A stretch of DNA of 64,000 nt from Sphingomonas oligophenolica (GCF_006438955.1 NZ_RCZK01000001.1:62001-126000), one strand, 5' to 3'. Counted from the first letter of the stretch, positions 1 to 10,214 are shown. Numbers and translations are program-made. Notes: generated by a model not told the origin, from the sequence alone.

Positions 1-1100
1 ACCGGCGTATCGCGGAACCGCGCGATTTCCCGGGTCAGCGCGGCATCGCCCGCCGCGGCGGTCTTGCCCCCCGCCAGGATCGCATAGACGATCAGGTTGC
101 CGGTGCCTTGCTTGCTGTCGAGCGATGACGACGCGTCCTGCGCGAGCTGGTCGCGATAGACCAGGCTTTCGTAGAGCCGCGAGCTTTCGCCGGTCGACAG
201 GATCGTCTGGAGCACGGTCAGCGCGGGGATGTCGGCGTTGCGATCGGCGGGAATGTGCCAGGTCTTGAGCACCGCGGGGAGCGGGGTGTTCGGCTCATAC
301 ACCGTGTACGACACCGCCGAGGTGCGGTCGGGCTCGGTCACCGTTACGCGGGGGATCGCAGTCGAGGGCTTCGCGATCCCCGCGAAATAGCGGTCGATCC
401 ACGCATCGAGCTGGTGGGAATCGAAATTGCCCGACACAACGAGGATCGCATTGTCGGGGCGATAATAGGTCGCGTGGAAGGCGCGGACGTCATCGATCCC
501 GGCGGATTCGAGGTTCTCGATGCTGCCGATCGTCGATCGCGCATAGGGGCTTTTCGTATAGGACGCCGCCGACAGATAGGTCGAGAACAGCTTGCCGTAC
601 GGCCGCGCGAGCGTCGATTGCCGCAGTTCCTCCTTCACGACACCGCGCTCGGACGCGAAGCTCTTGGGCTCGACGACCAGGCTCGCCATCCGGTCGGCCT
701 CGGCGAACAGCAATCGCTGCAGGTGGTTGGCGGGGACGACCTCGTAATAATTGGTATAGTCGTCGTTGGTCGAGGCGTTGTTGTAGCCGCCGACATCCTC
801 GGTCAGCCGATCCATCTGTTCCGACACCAGGTTGCGGGTCGCCTTGAACATCAGATGTTCGAACATATGCGCGAAGCCCGACCGGCCCTTGGGATCGTCC
901 TTCGACCCGACATCGTACCAGACCTGGACCGCGACATTGGGCGTCCCGGTGTCGCGCAACGCGTAGACGCGCAGGCCGTTGGCGAGCGTCCGCGTGGTGA
1001 ACGCGATTGGCTTCACCGCGGTGCTTTTTACGGCCTGCGCACAGGCGGGAAGCGGGGTGAGCGCGGCGCTCAGCAACAGGGCGGCACGGATGAAGCGCAT
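1..1100 (-). CDS. M16 family zinc metallopeptidase, 3' end outside window
   Basis: About 366 residues are visible, reading from an ATG at 1100 to the window edge, so the C-terminus is missing. An inverted zinc-binding motif HxxEH is seen as H78-M-F-E81-H82, followed by the GGYNNAST segment usual in M16 (insulinase/processing-peptidase) proteins. The N-terminus is a signal sequence; LPAC at 17-20 could be a weak lipobox, so it may be periplasmic or a lipoprotein. M16 enzymes degrade peptides and often occur as two fused halves; whether the second half follows cannot be seen. A repeat-filled gap of 185 bp separates it from the upstream tgt operon on the same strand. Family sure, substrate unknown. 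Confidence 0.9.
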   Translation of the reverse strand, partial: MRFIRAALLLSAALTPLPACAQAVKSTAVKPIAFTTRTLANGLRVYALRDTGTPNVAVQVWYDVGSKDDPKGRSGFAHMFEHLMFKATRNLVSEQMDRLTEDVGGYNNASTNDDYTNYYEVVPANHLQRLLFAEADRMASLVVEPKSFASERGVVKEELRQSTLARPYGKLFSTYLSAASYTKSPYARSTIGSIENLESAGIDDVRAFHATYYRPDNAILVVSGNFDSHQLDAWIDRYFAGIAKPSTAIPRVTVTEPDRTSAVSYTVYEPNTPLPAVLKTWHIPADRNADIPALTVLQTILSTGESSRLYESLVYRDQLAQDASSSLDSKQGTGNLIVYAILAGGKTAAAGDAALTREIARFRDTP

Positions 1101-1170
1101 CGGTCAAATCTCCGGGAGGTTGCGGGAGTTCAACCGGAGGCCGGATCGCGTGTCAATCGGCCATTGTTCA

Positions 1171-1274
1171 CCACCCCGGCGAAGGCCGGAGCCGAGTTGG
1201 GAAGGTAGCAGTCGGTTGGCGCTGTGCGCTCCTATTTCACTCACGCCAACTGGGCCCGGCGTTCGCCGGGGTGG
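1171..1274. repeat. Family R1 extragenic palindrome pair (inverted)
   Basis: Two inverted copies at 1171-1205 (degenerate) and 1246-1274. The unit is a CCCCGGCG..CGCCGGGG palindrome followed by a CCAGTTGGGAAGG-like tail, with tails pointing inward across about 40 bp. It lies between the 62-residue protein gene and the M16 gene. The same unit recurs near 26.6-27.0 kb and 30.3-30.4 kb. Confidence 0.85.
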
Positions 1275-1285
1275 TAGCAGGGGAC

Positions 1286-1474
1286 TCAGCCCCGCTTCTT
1301 CCCCGAATTGGCGAACAGCACCGCGGCGGCGACCGCGGCGGAGCCGATCCCAACCCCGATGAACCGCATCGGCCAGCGGTTCTTGCGGGCGCGGTCGCCA
1401 CTATGCGCGGCCCCCGCTTCGCGCGCCTTCGCATCCGCTACCGCGGCCAGTATCTCGTTGGGTTCGTCCGCCAT
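1286..1474 (-). CDS. small single-pass membrane protein, hypothetical
   Basis: 62 residues. The first half is charged (MADEPNEIL...). A hydrophobic Gly/Ala-rich segment at about residues 38-55 is followed by a basic end (NSGKKRG). The ATG lies 2 bp after the tgt stop, so it is probably the last gene of the tgt operon and translationally coupled. I recognise no family. An in-frame open region extends far upstream inside tgt, but the start at 1474 is favoured by the tgt stop and the sensible topology. Confidence 0.65.
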   Translation of the reverse strand: MADEPNEILAAVADAKAREAGAAHSGDRARKNRWPMRFIGVGIGSAAVAAAVLFANSGKKRG

Positions 1475-1476
1475 GA

Positions 1477-2613
1477 TCACTCCTTGGTCCCGCGATAGCG
1501 TTCGCGGAACATGTTCGCAAAACTCGACAACGCTTGCGCCGCGATTGCGTGCCGTAGGTCCGCCATCAGCGCTTCGTAAAACCAGACATTGTGTTCGGTC
1601 ATCAGCATCGCGCCGAGCATCTCGCCCGCGCGGACCAGATGGTGGAGATAGGCGCGCGTCCAGGTCGAACAGACCGGACAGTCGCAGGCGGGATCGAGCG
1701 GGATCTGGTCCTCCGCGAACTTCGCGTTGCGGATGTTGATCGGCCCGGTGCGCGTGAATGCCTGACCCGTCCGTCCACTGCGGGTCGGCATGACGCAATC
1801 GAACATGTCGATGCCGCGTTCGACCGCGCCGACGATATCGTCGGGCTTGCCGACCCCCATCAGGTAGCGCGGCTTGTCGGCGGGGAGCTGGCCCGGTGCG
1901 AAGTCGAGGCACGCGAACATCGCCTCCTGCCCTTCGCCGACCGCGAGCCCGCCGACCGCATAGCCGTCGAACCCGATCTCGATCAGCGCGTCGGCGGACG
2001 ATCGGCGCAGGTCTTCGTCGAGCGCCCCTTGCTGGATGCCGAAAATCGCGGTGCGCGTCGGGTGCTCGCCGCCGCCGTCGAAGGCGTCGCGCGACCGGCG
2101 CGCCCAACGCATCGATCGCTCCATCGCGGCCGCGCGCACGTCGCGGGTCGAGGTGGTCGGGACCAGTTCGTCGAACGCCATGACGATGTCCGAATCGAGC
2201 AACCGCTGGATCTCGATCGAGCGTTCGGGGCTGAGCAGGTGGCGCGATCCGTCGAGGTGCGATTTGAACGACACACCCGCTTCGCTGCGCTTGGTCAGAT
2301 CGGCCAGGCTCATCACCTGATACCCGCCGCTGTCGGTCAGGATCGGCTTCGACCAGCCCATGAAGTCATGCAGGCCGCCCAGTCTGGCGACGCGTTCGGC
2401 GCCGGGACGCAGCATCAGGTGATAGGTATTGCCGAGGATGATGTCCGCGCCCGCCGCGGCGACATCGGCGGGCTTCATCGCCTTGACCGTCGCCGCGGTG
2501 CCGACCGGCATGAACGCAGGCGTGCGGATCGTGCCGCGCCGCATCGCGATGCTGCCGGTGCGCGCCGCGCCGTCGGTCGCCGCGATCGTGAAGGCGAAAC
2601 GATCGGCGGTCAT
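1477..2613 (-). CDS. tgt: queuine/preQ1 tRNA-ribosyltransferase (TGT)
   Basis: 378 residues, usual length for bacterial TGT. It exchanges guanine-34 of GUN-anticodon tRNAs for preQ1, the first tRNA-bound step of queuosine synthesis. Catalytic aspartates are visible as D94 (TDSGGYQ) and D272 (FDCVMPTR), with D148 in MAFDE for base recognition. Zinc ligands are C310, C312, C315 and H341. The start overlaps the stop of the EF-hand gene by 4 bp (ATGA), and queA, the next pathway enzyme, lies just upstream in the same operon. Cytoplasmic. Confidence 0.97.
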   Translation of the reverse strand: MTADRFAFTIAATDGAARTGSIAMRRGTIRTPAFMPVGTAATVKAMKPADVAAAGADIILGNTYHLMLRPGAERVARLGGLHDFMGWSKPILTDSGGYQVMSLADLTKRSEAGVSFKSHLDGSRHLLSPERSIEIQRLLDSDIVMAFDELVPTTSTRDVRAAAMERSMRWARRSRDAFDGGGEHPTRTAIFGIQQGALDEDLRRSSADALIEIGFDGYAVGGLAVGEGQEAMFACLDFAPGQLPADKPRYLMGVGKPDDIVGAVERGIDMFDCVMPTRSGRTGQAFTRTGPINIRNAKFAEDQIPLDPACDCPVCSTWTRAYLHHLVRAGEMLGAMLMTEHNVWFYEALMADLRHAIAAQALSSFANMFRERYRGTKE

Positions 2614-3179
2614 GGCGATCCGCGATCCTTTCCCCCGCGATGGCGCGCGCCGCCGCCGAACCCGCCGCCATTGGGTGCGCTGTGGATCGTCAGCAATTCC
2701 TTGCGGGTGACGACGCCGTCCTTGCCGGCATCGAACCGGGCAAAGATGTGCGCGATCGCCGCCTGGAGTTCATCGAGCGTGATGACGTTGTCACCGTTGG
2801 CATCGACCGTGAAGGGGCTCGGCAGCGCATCGGCGTCGCCCAGCCAGCGCGTGGCCCAATCGGCATAGTCGATATAGCCCATCCGCCCCGATCCGAAGGT
2901 GTCACTCACCTTGAAGGTGCGCGCGACCCCAGCCGTCAGCTCGGCTTGCGTTACCCGGCCGTCGCCGTTGCTGTCGAACGTCGCGATCAACATGCCGACC
3001 GGCTCGATCATGATCGTCGCGCGTTCGCTGCCAGCGGCGGGCTGCGGGGTCGTCGGGGTCTGACCCGCGCCATTCTGGCCGCCGCGCCCGCCACGATGGC
3101 CACCGCTGCCATATTGCGCGGTGGCAGGTGTTGCCGCGAGCGTCAGGCAGGCCAGGCTGAGGGGGACAAGGCGGCGCAT
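2610..3179 (-). CDS. secreted EF-hand calcium-binding protein
   Basis: 189 residues from the ATG at 3179, chosen because it starts a clean signal peptide ([19 protein letters not shown]). An ATG at 3197 adds six residues and overlaps the queA stop as ATGA. After a Gly/Arg-rich stretch there are three EF-hand loops: [24 protein letters not shown] and [12 protein letters not shown]. The tail is again Gly-rich. It probably binds calcium in the periplasm. It is odd to find such a gene coupled between queA and tgt; no link to queuosine is known to me. Confidence 0.85.
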   Translation of the reverse strand: MRRLVPLSLACLTLAATPATAQYGSGGHRGGRGGQNGAGQTPTTPQPAAGSERATIMIEPVGMLIATFDSNGDGRVTQAELTAGVARTFKVSDTFGSGRMGYIDYADWATRWLGDADALPSPFTVDANGDNVITLDELQAAIAHIFARFDAGKDGVVTRKELLTIHSAPNGGGFGGGARHRGGKDRGSP

Positions 3180-3193
3180 CGACGCGGTTCCTT

Positions 3194-4252
3194 TCATGGC
3201 AGCAACAGCGACGCGTCACCGTAGCTGTAGAAGCGATAGCCCGATGCGATCGCATGGGCGTAGGCATTCTGCATCCGCCCGGTCCCCATCAATGCTGACA
3301 CCAGCATGAACAGTGTCGATCGCGGCAGGTGAAAATTGGTCATCAGCCCGTCGATGCCGCGGAAACGATAGCCGGGGGTGATGAAGATCGACGTGTCGCC
3401 GTCGAACGGTTCGATGATGCCATCGTCCCCGCTCGCGCTTTCGATCAGCCGCAGCGACGTGGTGCCGACCGCGATCACGCGTCCGCCGCTGGCCCGGACG
3501 GCGTTGAGACGGTCCGCGGTCGCGGCGTCGATCCGGCCCCATTCGGCGTGCATCCGGTGATCGTCGGTATCGTCAGCTTTTACCGGCAGGAAGGTGCCCG
3601 CGCCGACATGCAGCGTCAGCGTTGCATGCTCGATACCGGCGGCATCGAGCGCTGCGATCAACCCGGGGGTAAAGTGGAGCGCCGCGGTCGGTGCGGCGAC
3701 CGCGCCGGGATCGGTCGCGAACATCGTCTGATAGTCGTCCGCATCGCGCGCGTCGGTCGGGCGGCGGGCGGCGATATAGGGGGGCAGCGGCATCCGCCCC
3801 GCGCGTTCGAGCAACAGTTCGACCGGCTCGTCACCCAAGAAATCGAGTGCGAAGCTGCCGTCCTCCGCGCGGTCGCCCGCGATCGCGACGACGTCATGGC
3901 CGAAATCGATCCGGTCACCGTCGAGCAGGCGCCGGGCGTTGCGGATGAAGGCGCGCCAGCGCCGTGGCCCTTCGCGCTTGTGGAGGGTGGCGCCGATGTT
4001 CGCCCCCGCGACACCGTTGCCGGCGTCCTCCGCGCGCGGCGCGCGCTTGCCCTCGAGCCGCGCGGGAATGACGCGGGTGTCGTTGAACACCAGCAGGTCG
4101 CCGCGGCGGAGCTGCGACGGCAGATCGGCGACGCTCAGGTCGCGCTGGCGGTCGTCGTCGAGCACCAGCATCCGCGCCGCATCGCGCGGGACGGCGGGGC
4201 GGAGCGCGATACGGTCGGTCGGCAGGTCGAAATCGAAGAGGTCGACGTTCAC
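3194..4252 (-). CDS. queA: S-adenosylmethionine:tRNA ribosyltransferase-isomerase
   Basis: 352 residues. QueA transfers and isomerises the ribosyl part of SAM onto preQ1-tRNA to give epoxyqueuosine. Family blocks seen: [12 protein letters not shown] at the N-terminus, [11 protein letters not shown] at 56-66, [12 protein letters not shown] at 183-194, [10 protein letters not shown] at 305-314 and FYSYGDA at 341-347. It overlaps the cyclophilin gene upstream by 4 bp and the longer EF-hand start downstream by 4 bp, so the operon is translationally coupled. It shares its pathway with tgt two genes on. Confidence 0.97.
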   Translation of the reverse strand: MNVDLFDFDLPTDRIALRPAVPRDAARMLVLDDDRQRDLSVADLPSQLRRGDLLVFNDTRVIPARLEGKRAPRAEDAGNGVAGANIGATLHKREGPRRWRAFIRNARRLLDGDRIDFGHDVVAIAGDRAEDGSFALDFLGDEPVELLLERAGRMPLPPYIAARRPTDARDADDYQTMFATDPGAVAAPTAALHFTPGLIAALDAAGIEHATLTLHVGAGTFLPVKADDTDDHRMHAEWGRIDAATADRLNAVRASGGRVIAVGTTSLRLIESASGDDGIIEPFDGDTSIFITPGYRFRGIDGLMTNFHLPRSTLFMLVSALMGTGRMQNAYAHAIASGYRFYSYGDASLLLP

Positions 4253-4941
4253 TTGGGTGCGGGAGCCGCCTTGATCGCAGCCTTGTCGGTCGTCGCACCA
4301 GGCAGCGTCACGGGGGCGAGCCCCGCGGGCTGAGCGACCGCGACGGGGGCCGGGGTGTAGGCCGGTGGCGTGTCAGCCGCAATATAAGCGTGCTGGATCA
4401 CCGTCGGGTTCGCGGGCGGTTCGCCGCGCTGGATCGCATCGACATAGTTCATGCCGTCGACCACGCGGCCGAACACGGTGTATTTGCGATCGAGCGACAA
4501 GCGTGGCTGAAGCACGATAAAGAACTGGCTGTTCGCGCTGTTCTCGTCCTCAGCGCGCGCCGCCGACACCGCGCCACGCACATGGGGGTAGTAGCTGAAT
4601 TCCGCGGGTACGTTGGGGAGCGTGGAGCCGCCAGTACCGTCGCCTTTGGGATCGCCGCCCTGTGCCATGAACCCGTCGATGACGCGGTGAAAATCCAGCC
4701 CGTCATAGAAATGCTGGCGGGTCAGCATCTTCACCCGCTCGACCATTTTCGGCGCGAGGTCGGGGCGCAGCCAGATCGTGACCCGCCCGCCGTCGCTGAG
4801 GTCGAGCAGCCACAGATTTTCCTTGTCGGTCGTCAACGGCGGGGTGCCGCGCGGGGCCTGCGTGATCTCCGCCTGCTGGGCGGCGACCGGCAACGCGACG
4901 AGGCTGGAGAGGAGCACGAGGACACTGGCTAATAAGCGCAT
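4249..4941 (-). CDS. periplasmic cyclophilin-type peptidyl-prolyl isomerase
   Basis: 230 residues from the ATG at 4941, which gives a textbook signal peptide ([16 protein letters not shown]); a GTG at 4974 would add 11 residues. The cyclophilin core shows [20 protein letters not shown], the NSQFFI segment and [12 protein letters not shown]. The C-terminal 40 residues are a Pro/Ala/Val-rich extension. Likely a periplasmic folding catalyst for prolyl bonds. The stop overlaps the queA start (ATGA). Confidence 0.93.
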   Translation of the reverse strand: MRLLASVLVLLSSLVALPVAAQQAEITQAPRGTPPLTTDKENLWLLDLSDGGRVTIWLRPDLAPKMVERVKMLTRQHFYDGLDFHRVIDGFMAQGGDPKGDGTGGSTLPNVPAEFSYYPHVRGAVSAARAEDENSANSQFFIVLQPRLSLDRKYTVFGRVVDGMNYVDAIQRGEPPANPTVIQHAYIAADTPPAYTPAPVAVAQPAGLAPVTLPGATTDKAAIKAAPAPK

Positions 4942-5018
4942 GAAACCACCAACGGTGAAGGGGACAAGGCGCACTTAAACCAAATCATCGCTGTCGCCAA
5001 TCTGAACGTCACGCTCGA

Positions 5019-5528
5019 TCAGCCGGAGCCCTTCTGCCCCAGTGACGCGACGCGCGCGACGACCTCGCGTTCGACGGCGGGGGGAACGAACTTGCCGATC
5101 GGGCCGCCGAACAGCGCGATTTCCTTGACGAGGCGGCTCGCGATCGGCTGGAGCGCGACGTCGGCCATCAGGAACACCGTCTCGACCCGCGGATTGATCT
5201 GCTGGTTCATCCCCGCCATCTGATATTCATATTCGAAATCCGCGACCGCGCGCAGCCCGCGGACGATGACCCGCGCGCCTTCGCGTTCGGCAAAGTCCAT
5301 CAGCAGCGAATCGAACGCGACGACGTGGATTTCGCTGTCGATGCCCGCGATCTCGCGCTGCACCGCCGCCAACCGCTCCTCGATCGTGAACATCGGCGAT
5401 TTCGACGGGTTGGTCGTCACGCCGATGACGAGCCGATCGACCAGCTTCGCGCCGCGGCGAATGATGTCCATATGCCCCAGCGTGACGGGATCGAAGGTGC
5501 CGGGATAGACGCCGATGCGTTTGGTCAT
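5019..5528 (-). CDS. coaD: phosphopantetheine adenylyltransferase
   Basis: 169 residues from ATG 5528. The nucleotidyltransferase signature PGTFDPVTLGH is at the N-terminus, and a region like the ISST motif is modified to IASRLVKEIA. It makes dephospho-CoA from 4'-phosphopantetheine and ATP, the fourth step of CoA synthesis. The frame stays open upstream into ispA, but the family always starts at this MTKRIGVYPG. It starts 13 bp after ispA. Confidence 0.97.
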   Translation of the reverse strand: MTKRIGVYPGTFDPVTLGHMDIIRRGAKLVDRLVIGVTTNPSKSPMFTIEERLAAVQREIAGIDSEIHVVAFDSLLMDFAEREGARVIVRGLRAVADFEYEYQMAGMNQQINPRVETVFLMADVALQPIASRLVKEIALFGGPIGKFVPPAVEREVVARVASLGQKGSG

Positions 5529-5541
5529 GACAGGCTCCCGA

Positions 5542-6429
5542 TCAATGATCACGCTCGACGACGTAGCGCGCGGTCGCGCGCAACAGGTCGGCATCGTCGC
5601 CGAACCCGTGGAGATGCTCGATCGCCTGCGCGACCAGCATCGCGCATTGTTCGCGACCCCGATCGACGCCGAGCAGCGACAGGAAGGTTTCCTTGCCCGC
5701 CTCGCCGTCCTTGCGCAGCTTCTTGCCCGCAAGCGCCTCGTCGCCCTCGATGTCGAGCAGGTCGTCGGCGATCTGGAACGCGAGGCCGAGATCGCGCGCA
5801 TAGCCGCGCAACCCGGTGCGCGCCGCGGCGGGCGCGCGCCCCAGAATCGCGCCCGCCTCGACTGCGGCGCTGATCAGCGCGCCGGTCTTCATCTGCTGCA
5901 GCCGGGTGACGCCGTCGAGATCGAACCGCGCATGTTCGGCGGCAAGGTCCATCATCTGTCCGCCCGCCATCCCGCTTGGCCCCGCCGCGCGCGCGAGATC
6001 GAGCACGAGTTCGGCGCGGATCGCGGGGTCGGCATGCGTCCTGGGGTCGGCGAGAATATCGAACGCGAGCGCGTGGAGGCAGTCGCCCGCGAGCACCGCG
6101 GTCGCCTCGTCGAACGCCTTGTGGACGGTGGGTTTGCCGCGCCGCAGGTCGTCATTGTCCATCGCGGGCAGATCGTCGTGAATCAGCGAATAGACGTGAA
6201 TCGCCTCGATTGCGGTCGCGGCCCGCCCCGCACAGTCGCGATCGACCCCGAACAGATCGGCGGTGGCATAGACCAGCAGCGGGCGCAGCCGCTTGCCGCC
6301 GCCGATCGCGGCGTGGCGCATCGCCTGGTACAGCGTCGCGCGCGCATCGTCGGGCACCGCGAGCAGCGCGTCGAAGCGGCGGTCGATCTCCGCCGCCACC
6401 TCGGCCATCGCCGCGTCGAGCGTCGGCAT
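5542..6429 (-). CDS. ispA: polyprenyl (farnesyl) diphosphate synthase
   Basis: 295 residues from ATG 6429, 7 bp after the xseB stop. Both aspartate-rich motifs are present: DDLPAMD at 85-91 and DDLLD at 222-226, with GGGKRLRP at 43-50. It condenses IPP with DMAPP/GPP to make FPP, which could feed carotenoid precursors for the crt genes at 52-57 kb; a separate GGPP synthase is not in this window. xseB-ispA adjacency is common in proteobacteria. Confidence 0.95.
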   Translation of the reverse strand: MPTLDAAMAEVAAEIDRRFDALLAVPDDARATLYQAMRHAAIGGGKRLRPLLVYATADLFGVDRDCAGRAATAIEAIHVYSLIHDDLPAMDNDDLRRGKPTVHKAFDEATAVLAGDCLHALAFDILADPRTHADPAIRAELVLDLARAAGPSGMAGGQMMDLAAEHARFDLDGVTRLQQMKTGALISAAVEAGAILGRAPAAARTGLRGYARDLGLAFQIADDLLDIEGDEALAGKKLRKDGEAGKETFLSLLGVDRGREQCAMLVAQAIEHLHGFGDDADLLRATARYVVERDH

Positions 6430-6436
6430 GGTCACG

Positions 6437-6676
6437 TCAGTCAGCGGCAAAGGGGCGGGTTCCGGCGGCCTTGCCATCGGCATCGACCCGGATCGCCTCG
6501 ATCCGCGCCTGCGCCGCATCGAGCCGTTCGGCGCAGCGTTGGCGGAGCTTGTCGCCGCGTTCGTACAGCGCGATCGATTGGTCGAGGGTTGCGTCCCCGC
6601 TTTCGAGACGACCGACGATCGTCTCCAATTCCTTCAGCGCGGCCTCGAACGACAGCTCTTCGATCGGCATATCCAT
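6437..6676 (-). CDS. xseB: exodeoxyribonuclease VII small subunit
   Basis: 79 residues from ATG 6676 (an ATG at 6670 is also possible). It matches the XseB pattern: [20 protein letters not shown], then [18 protein letters not shown], a helical hairpin. It is the small subunit of ExoVII, which degrades single-stranded DNA with XseA, encoded elsewhere. First gene of the operon leading to tgt. The 105 bp to the divergent aldehyde dehydrogenase must hold both promoters. Confidence 0.95.
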   Translation of the reverse strand: MDMPIEELSFEAALKELETIVGRLESGDATLDQSIALYERGDKLRQRCAERLDAAQARIEAIRVDADGKAAGTRPFAAD

Positions 6677-6781
6677 CGCGGTGCTATGGCGCAGGCGCGC
6701 GACGAGGGTCAAGCGACGAGGGTCAGGCAGCGGATGGAAACCCCACGCCGGTCTTGCGTTGGGTGGGTAAAGGAGACCCAT

Positions 6782-8140
6782 GTGTTCACCAGCATCAACC
6801 CCGCGACCGGCACGCCCGGCGCGCGTTATCCCGAACTGACCAAGGACGAGGTCGAACAGCGTGTGGCGCGGGCGCATGACGCGTTCCTCGCCTGGCGCGA
6901 GACCGATTATGCCACCCGCACCGATCTGCTCGAAAAGATCGCCGAACAATTCGACGCCAATGCCGAACGCCTCGCCGAAATCGCGACGCGTGAAATGGGC
7001 AAGACGCTCAAATCTTCGCTCGCCGAGGTCCAGAAATGCGCGGGCGGTTTCCGTCATTATGCGCAGAACGGCCCGGCGATGCTCGAATCGCGTACGTTCG
7101 ATACCGCCGCCGGCAAGGCGACCGCGCGGTGGCTGCCGATGGGGCCGGTGCTTGCGGTGATGCCATGGAACTTCCCCTATTGGCAGGTCGTCCGCTTCCT
7201 CGCCCCGACGATCATGGCGGGGAATGTCGGGCTGCTGAAACATGCCTCGCTCACCCAGGGCGTCGCCGCGGCGATCGAGGAGATGGTGATCGCGGCGGGC
7301 GCGCCCGCGGGCGTGTTCCAGAACCTCGCGATCAAATCCGACAAGGTCGCCGACCTGATCGCCGACGATCGCATCGTCGCGGTGACGCTGACCGGGAGCG
7401 AAGGCGCGGGGATGCAGGTTGCGGAGGCAGCGGGTCGTGCGCTCAAGAAGGTCGTCCTAGAACTCGGCGGGTCTGACCCGTTTATCGTCATGCCGTCCGC
7501 CGATATCGACCGCGCCGCCGAGACTGCGGTGAAGGCGCGCATCCAAAATACCGGACAGTCTTGCATTTGCGCCAAGCGGATGATCGTCCACGCCGACGTC
7601 TATGACGACTTCCTCGCCAAATTTTCCGCCGGGATGAAGGCGGTGACGGCGGGCGATCCGATGGACGGCGCGACGGACATGGGGCCGCTGTCGAGCGAGG
7701 AACAGCGGCAGACCGTCGTGGATCAACTCGCCCAGATCCAGGCGGCGGGCGGCAAGTTGCTGTTCGGCGGCGAGGCGCTGGCGGGGAAGGGCGCGTATAT
7801 GTCGGCCGGAATCCTGGTCGACGTCCCGATCGACGACCCGGTCGCGCAGGAGGAGTTGTTCGGGCCGGTCGCGATGGTGTTCAAGGCGGACGATATCGAT
7901 GCGGCGATCCGGCTGGCCAACGATGTTCCGTTTGGTCTCGGTTCCAGCGTATGGACCAACGATCCGCACGAGCGCGAACGCTTCGAACGCGATGTCGCCG
8001 CGGGGATGACCGCGGTCAACGCGATGCTCGCGTCGGCACCCGAGGCACCGTTCGGGGGAATCAAGCGATCGGGCCACGGGCGCGAACTCGGACCTTATGG
8101 TCTCCACGAGTTCATGAACCTCAAGACCGTGTTTGGTTAA
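6782..8140 (+). CDS. NAD(P)-dependent aldehyde dehydrogenase, succinate-semialdehyde type
   Basis: 452 residues from GTG 6782, chosen for the AGGAG 7 bp upstream; the ATG at 6780 is in another frame. Catalytic C261 (NTGQSCIC), general base E227 (VLELGGSDP) and the PWNFPYW segment at 128-134 are visible. The length and the N-terminus (SINPATG) fit the short GabD/Sad-like SSADH group, which oxidises succinate semialdehyde to succinate. The exact substrate is not provable here. Confidence 0.93.
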   Translation: MFTSINPATGTPGARYPELTKDEVEQRVARAHDAFLAWRETDYATRTDLLEKIAEQFDANAERLAEIATREMGKTLKSSLAEVQKCAGGFRHYAQNGPAMLESRTFDTAAGKATARWLPMGPVLAVMPWNFPYWQVVRFLAPTIMAGNVGLLKHASLTQGVAAAIEEMVIAAGAPAGVFQNLAIKSDKVADLIADDRIVAVTLTGSEGAGMQVAEAAGRALKKVVLELGGSDPFIVMPSADIDRAAETAVKARIQNTGQSCICAKRMIVHADVYDDFLAKFSAGMKAVTAGDPMDGATDMGPLSSEEQRQTVVDQLAQIQAAGGKLLFGGEALAGKGAYMSAGILVDVPIDDPVAQEELFGPVAMVFKADDIDAAIRLANDVPFGLGSSVWTNDPHERERFERDVAAGMTAVNAMLASAPEAPFGGIKRSGHGRELGPYGLHEFMNLKTVFG

Positions 8141-8174
8141 GCGGGGACGAATTCAGATCGATCGGACCCCGAAC

Positions 8175-8241
8175 CGTTCGTCCTGAGCTTGTCGAAGGGC
8201 GGTGAGTCTCACCCCGCTTCTACAAGCTCAGCACGAACGGG
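8175..8241. repeat. Family R3 palindrome pair
   Basis: Two inverted copies of a GTTCGTCCTGAGCTTGTCGA-type unit at 8175-8200 and 8217-8241, between convergent aldehyde dehydrogenase and acyl-CoA ligase genes. They could fold as one long hairpin and act as a bidirectional terminator. The same family recurs at 21.3, 30.9 and 53.1 kb. Confidence 0.85.
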
Positions 8242-8262
8242 CAGAGGTAGAGTCAGCGCCCT

Positions 8263-9957
8263 TTAAAAAAGCGCACTCTCGCTCGCTGCGACTTCCGCGA
8301 CCAATTCCTTGCGGCTGAGCTTGCCGATCATCGTCTTGGGCAGCGCATCGCGAATGATGACCTGATCGACGCGTTCGTGCCGCCCGAATTGCGGGTTGAG
8401 CCAGTCGCGTAACCCCGCGCCGTCGATCGCGGCGACGTCGGTCAGCGTCACATAGGCGCGGGGCTGTTCGCCGCGATAGGGGTCGGGTACCCCGATTACG
8501 AGCGCCTCGCGCACCGCCGGATGGCGATACAGCACGGTCTCGATCTGGCTCGGGAAGACCTTGAACCCACTGACCGCGATCATGTCCTTCAGCCGATCGA
8601 CGATCGTGACGAAGCCATCCGCGCCGATCCGCCCGACATCGCCGGTCCGCAGCCAGCGGGTGCCTTGCGCATCGTCAATGAAGACCCCGGCATCGGCGTC
8701 TGGCCGGTTCCAATAGCCTTTCATGATCTGTGGCCCCGCCACCACGATCTCGCCCGGCTCCCCTGCGGGCGGATCGACCAGCGGGTTTTCCTTGTCGACC
8801 AATCGCACGTGCGTGCCGGGGATCGGCTGGCCGATGCTGCCCGCGACGCTGTTCCCTTCGTACGGGTTGGCGGAGACCACGCCCGAACTTTCGGACAGGC
8901 CATATCCCTCGACCAGCGTGGCGCCGGTCGTCGCCTCAAACGCGGCCTTGATCTCGGCGGGCAGCGGCGCGCCGCCCGAAATGCAGACGCGTAGCGACGA
9001 GAAATCGGTCGACGCGGTCTTGGGATGATCGAGCAACGCGCGGTACATCGTCGGGACGCCGGGGAGCGAGGTGGCCTTGGTCCGGGTGATCGCCGCCAGC
9101 GTCTGCGCGGCGTCGAACCGGGGCAGCATCACGATCATCCCCCCCATCGCCACCGTGCGATTGAGCACGCAGGTGTTGGCGAAGACATGGAACAACGGCA
9201 ACACGCCGACGATTCGGTCGGGCTCGTCGGGATGCGGATCGATTGCGACGACCTGGCGCGCGTTCGCGGTCAGATTGGCGTGGGTGAGCATCGCGCCCTT
9301 GGGGGTGCCGGTGGTGCCGCCGGTGTACTGGATCAGCGCGACATCGGTGACGGGATCGATCGCGGAGTGCGCGCCCGATCCGTCGTTCGCAATCAGCGCA
9401 GAAAAGGCGGTGATGCGTGGGTCGTCGGGGCGCTTCGTCGTCTCCGACCCGCGAAACAGCCGATAGAACAGCGATTTGGTCGGTGGCAGTGCCCCCGCGA
9501 CCGATCCGACGATCAATCGTTCGAGGCTGCTGGTGTCGAGTACCGCGAGTGCGGTCGGCAACAGTGCCTTCGCCGATAGCGTGAACAGCGCACGCGTACC
9601 CGAATCCTCAACCTGGTGCGCAAGCTCCGCGGGCGTGTAGAGCGGCGAGTAATTCACGACCGTCGCGCCGAGTTTCAGGATGCCGTAATAGGCCGCCAGA
9701 TAATGCGGCGCGTTGGGCAGGAACAATCCGATCCGGTCGCCCTTGCCATAGCCCAGCGCGGCGAGCCCGCAGGCGACCCGGTTCGCGCCGTCGCGGGTTT
9801 CGGCATAGCTGTAACGCCGCCCGAGAAAATCGATCAGAGGGCGATCCGCATGGGTGTCGGCAGCGGTCTCGAACAGTGCGACCAGCGATTGCGGAGGATA
9901 ATCGGTTTCCCAGGGGGTGGGATGCCGATAGCCGAGGTGCCAGTCATGCTCGTTCAT
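8263..9957 (-). CDS. long-chain fatty acid--CoA ligase (AMP-forming)
   Basis: 564 residues from ATG 9957; a TTG at 9993 would add 12. Adenylate-forming signatures: the P-loop YTGGTTGTPKG at 211-221, GYGLSES at 351-357, TGD in LRTGDVGRIG, and the C-terminal lysine region KTMIGKLSRKEL. It activates a fatty or related carboxylic acid to its CoA thioester. FadD-like by length and order of motifs; chain-length specificity is unknown. Confidence 0.92.
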   Translation of the reverse strand: MNEHDWHLGYRHPTPWETDYPPQSLVALFETAADTHADRPLIDFLGRRYSYAETRDGANRVACGLAALGYGKGDRIGLFLPNAPHYLAAYYGILKLGATVVNYSPLYTPAELAHQVEDSGTRALFTLSAKALLPTALAVLDTSSLERLIVGSVAGALPPTKSLFYRLFRGSETTKRPDDPRITAFSALIANDGSGAHSAIDPVTDVALIQYTGGTTGTPKGAMLTHANLTANARQVVAIDPHPDEPDRIVGVLPLFHVFANTCVLNRTVAMGGMIVMLPRFDAAQTLAAITRTKATSLPGVPTMYRALLDHPKTASTDFSSLRVCISGGAPLPAEIKAAFEATTGATLVEGYGLSESSGVVSANPYEGNSVAGSIGQPIPGTHVRLVDKENPLVDPPAGEPGEIVVAGPQIMKGYWNRPDADAGVFIDDAQGTRWLRTGDVGRIGADGFVTIVDRLKDMIAVSGFKVFPSQIETVLYRHPAVREALVIGVPDPYRGEQPRAYVTLTDVAAIDGAGLRDWLNPQFGRHERVDQVIIRDALPKTMIGKLSRKELVAEVAASESALF

Positions 9958-10019
9958 CGACGCGAGTGTATGCAGGCCGGTGGCGCCGAGCAACCCGACC
10001 CCGCGCCGCGATCAGTCGA

Positions 10020-10214
10020 TCAGCGGATGCGCTGGCTCCAGGTGTACAGGAACGACACCCCGACCAGCCCCAGGTCGACCGCTGCGCGAATCCGATGCGG
10101 GGCCGGATCGCCCACGTCATGCGTCACGAGACGGAAGTCGGCAGTGGGGTGGCCGACCGCGACCACGGCAAGCGCGATGCCTGCGACAGCCAGTGCGTTG
10201 CGACGATGGCGCAT
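10020..10214 (-). CDS. small membrane protein, hypothetical
   Basis: 64 residues. ATG 10214 has a strong GGGAGG ribosome site about 9 bp upstream. The start is basic (MRHRRN), followed by a hydrophobic segment ALAVAGIALAVVAVG and a second weak one near the C-terminus (GLVGVSFLYTW). It starts upstream of the acyl-CoA ligase on the same strand, 62 bp away. No family recognised. Confidence 0.6.
   Translation of the reverse strand: MRHRRNALAVAGIALAVVAVGHPTADFRLVTHDVGDPAPHRIRAAVDLGLVGVSFLYTWSQRIR

Noticed and set aside
3194-4252. PreQ1 riboswitch ahead of queA or tgt
   Set aside because: queA and tgt starts overlap upstream genes, leaving no leader, and I see no fitting hairpin before xseB.
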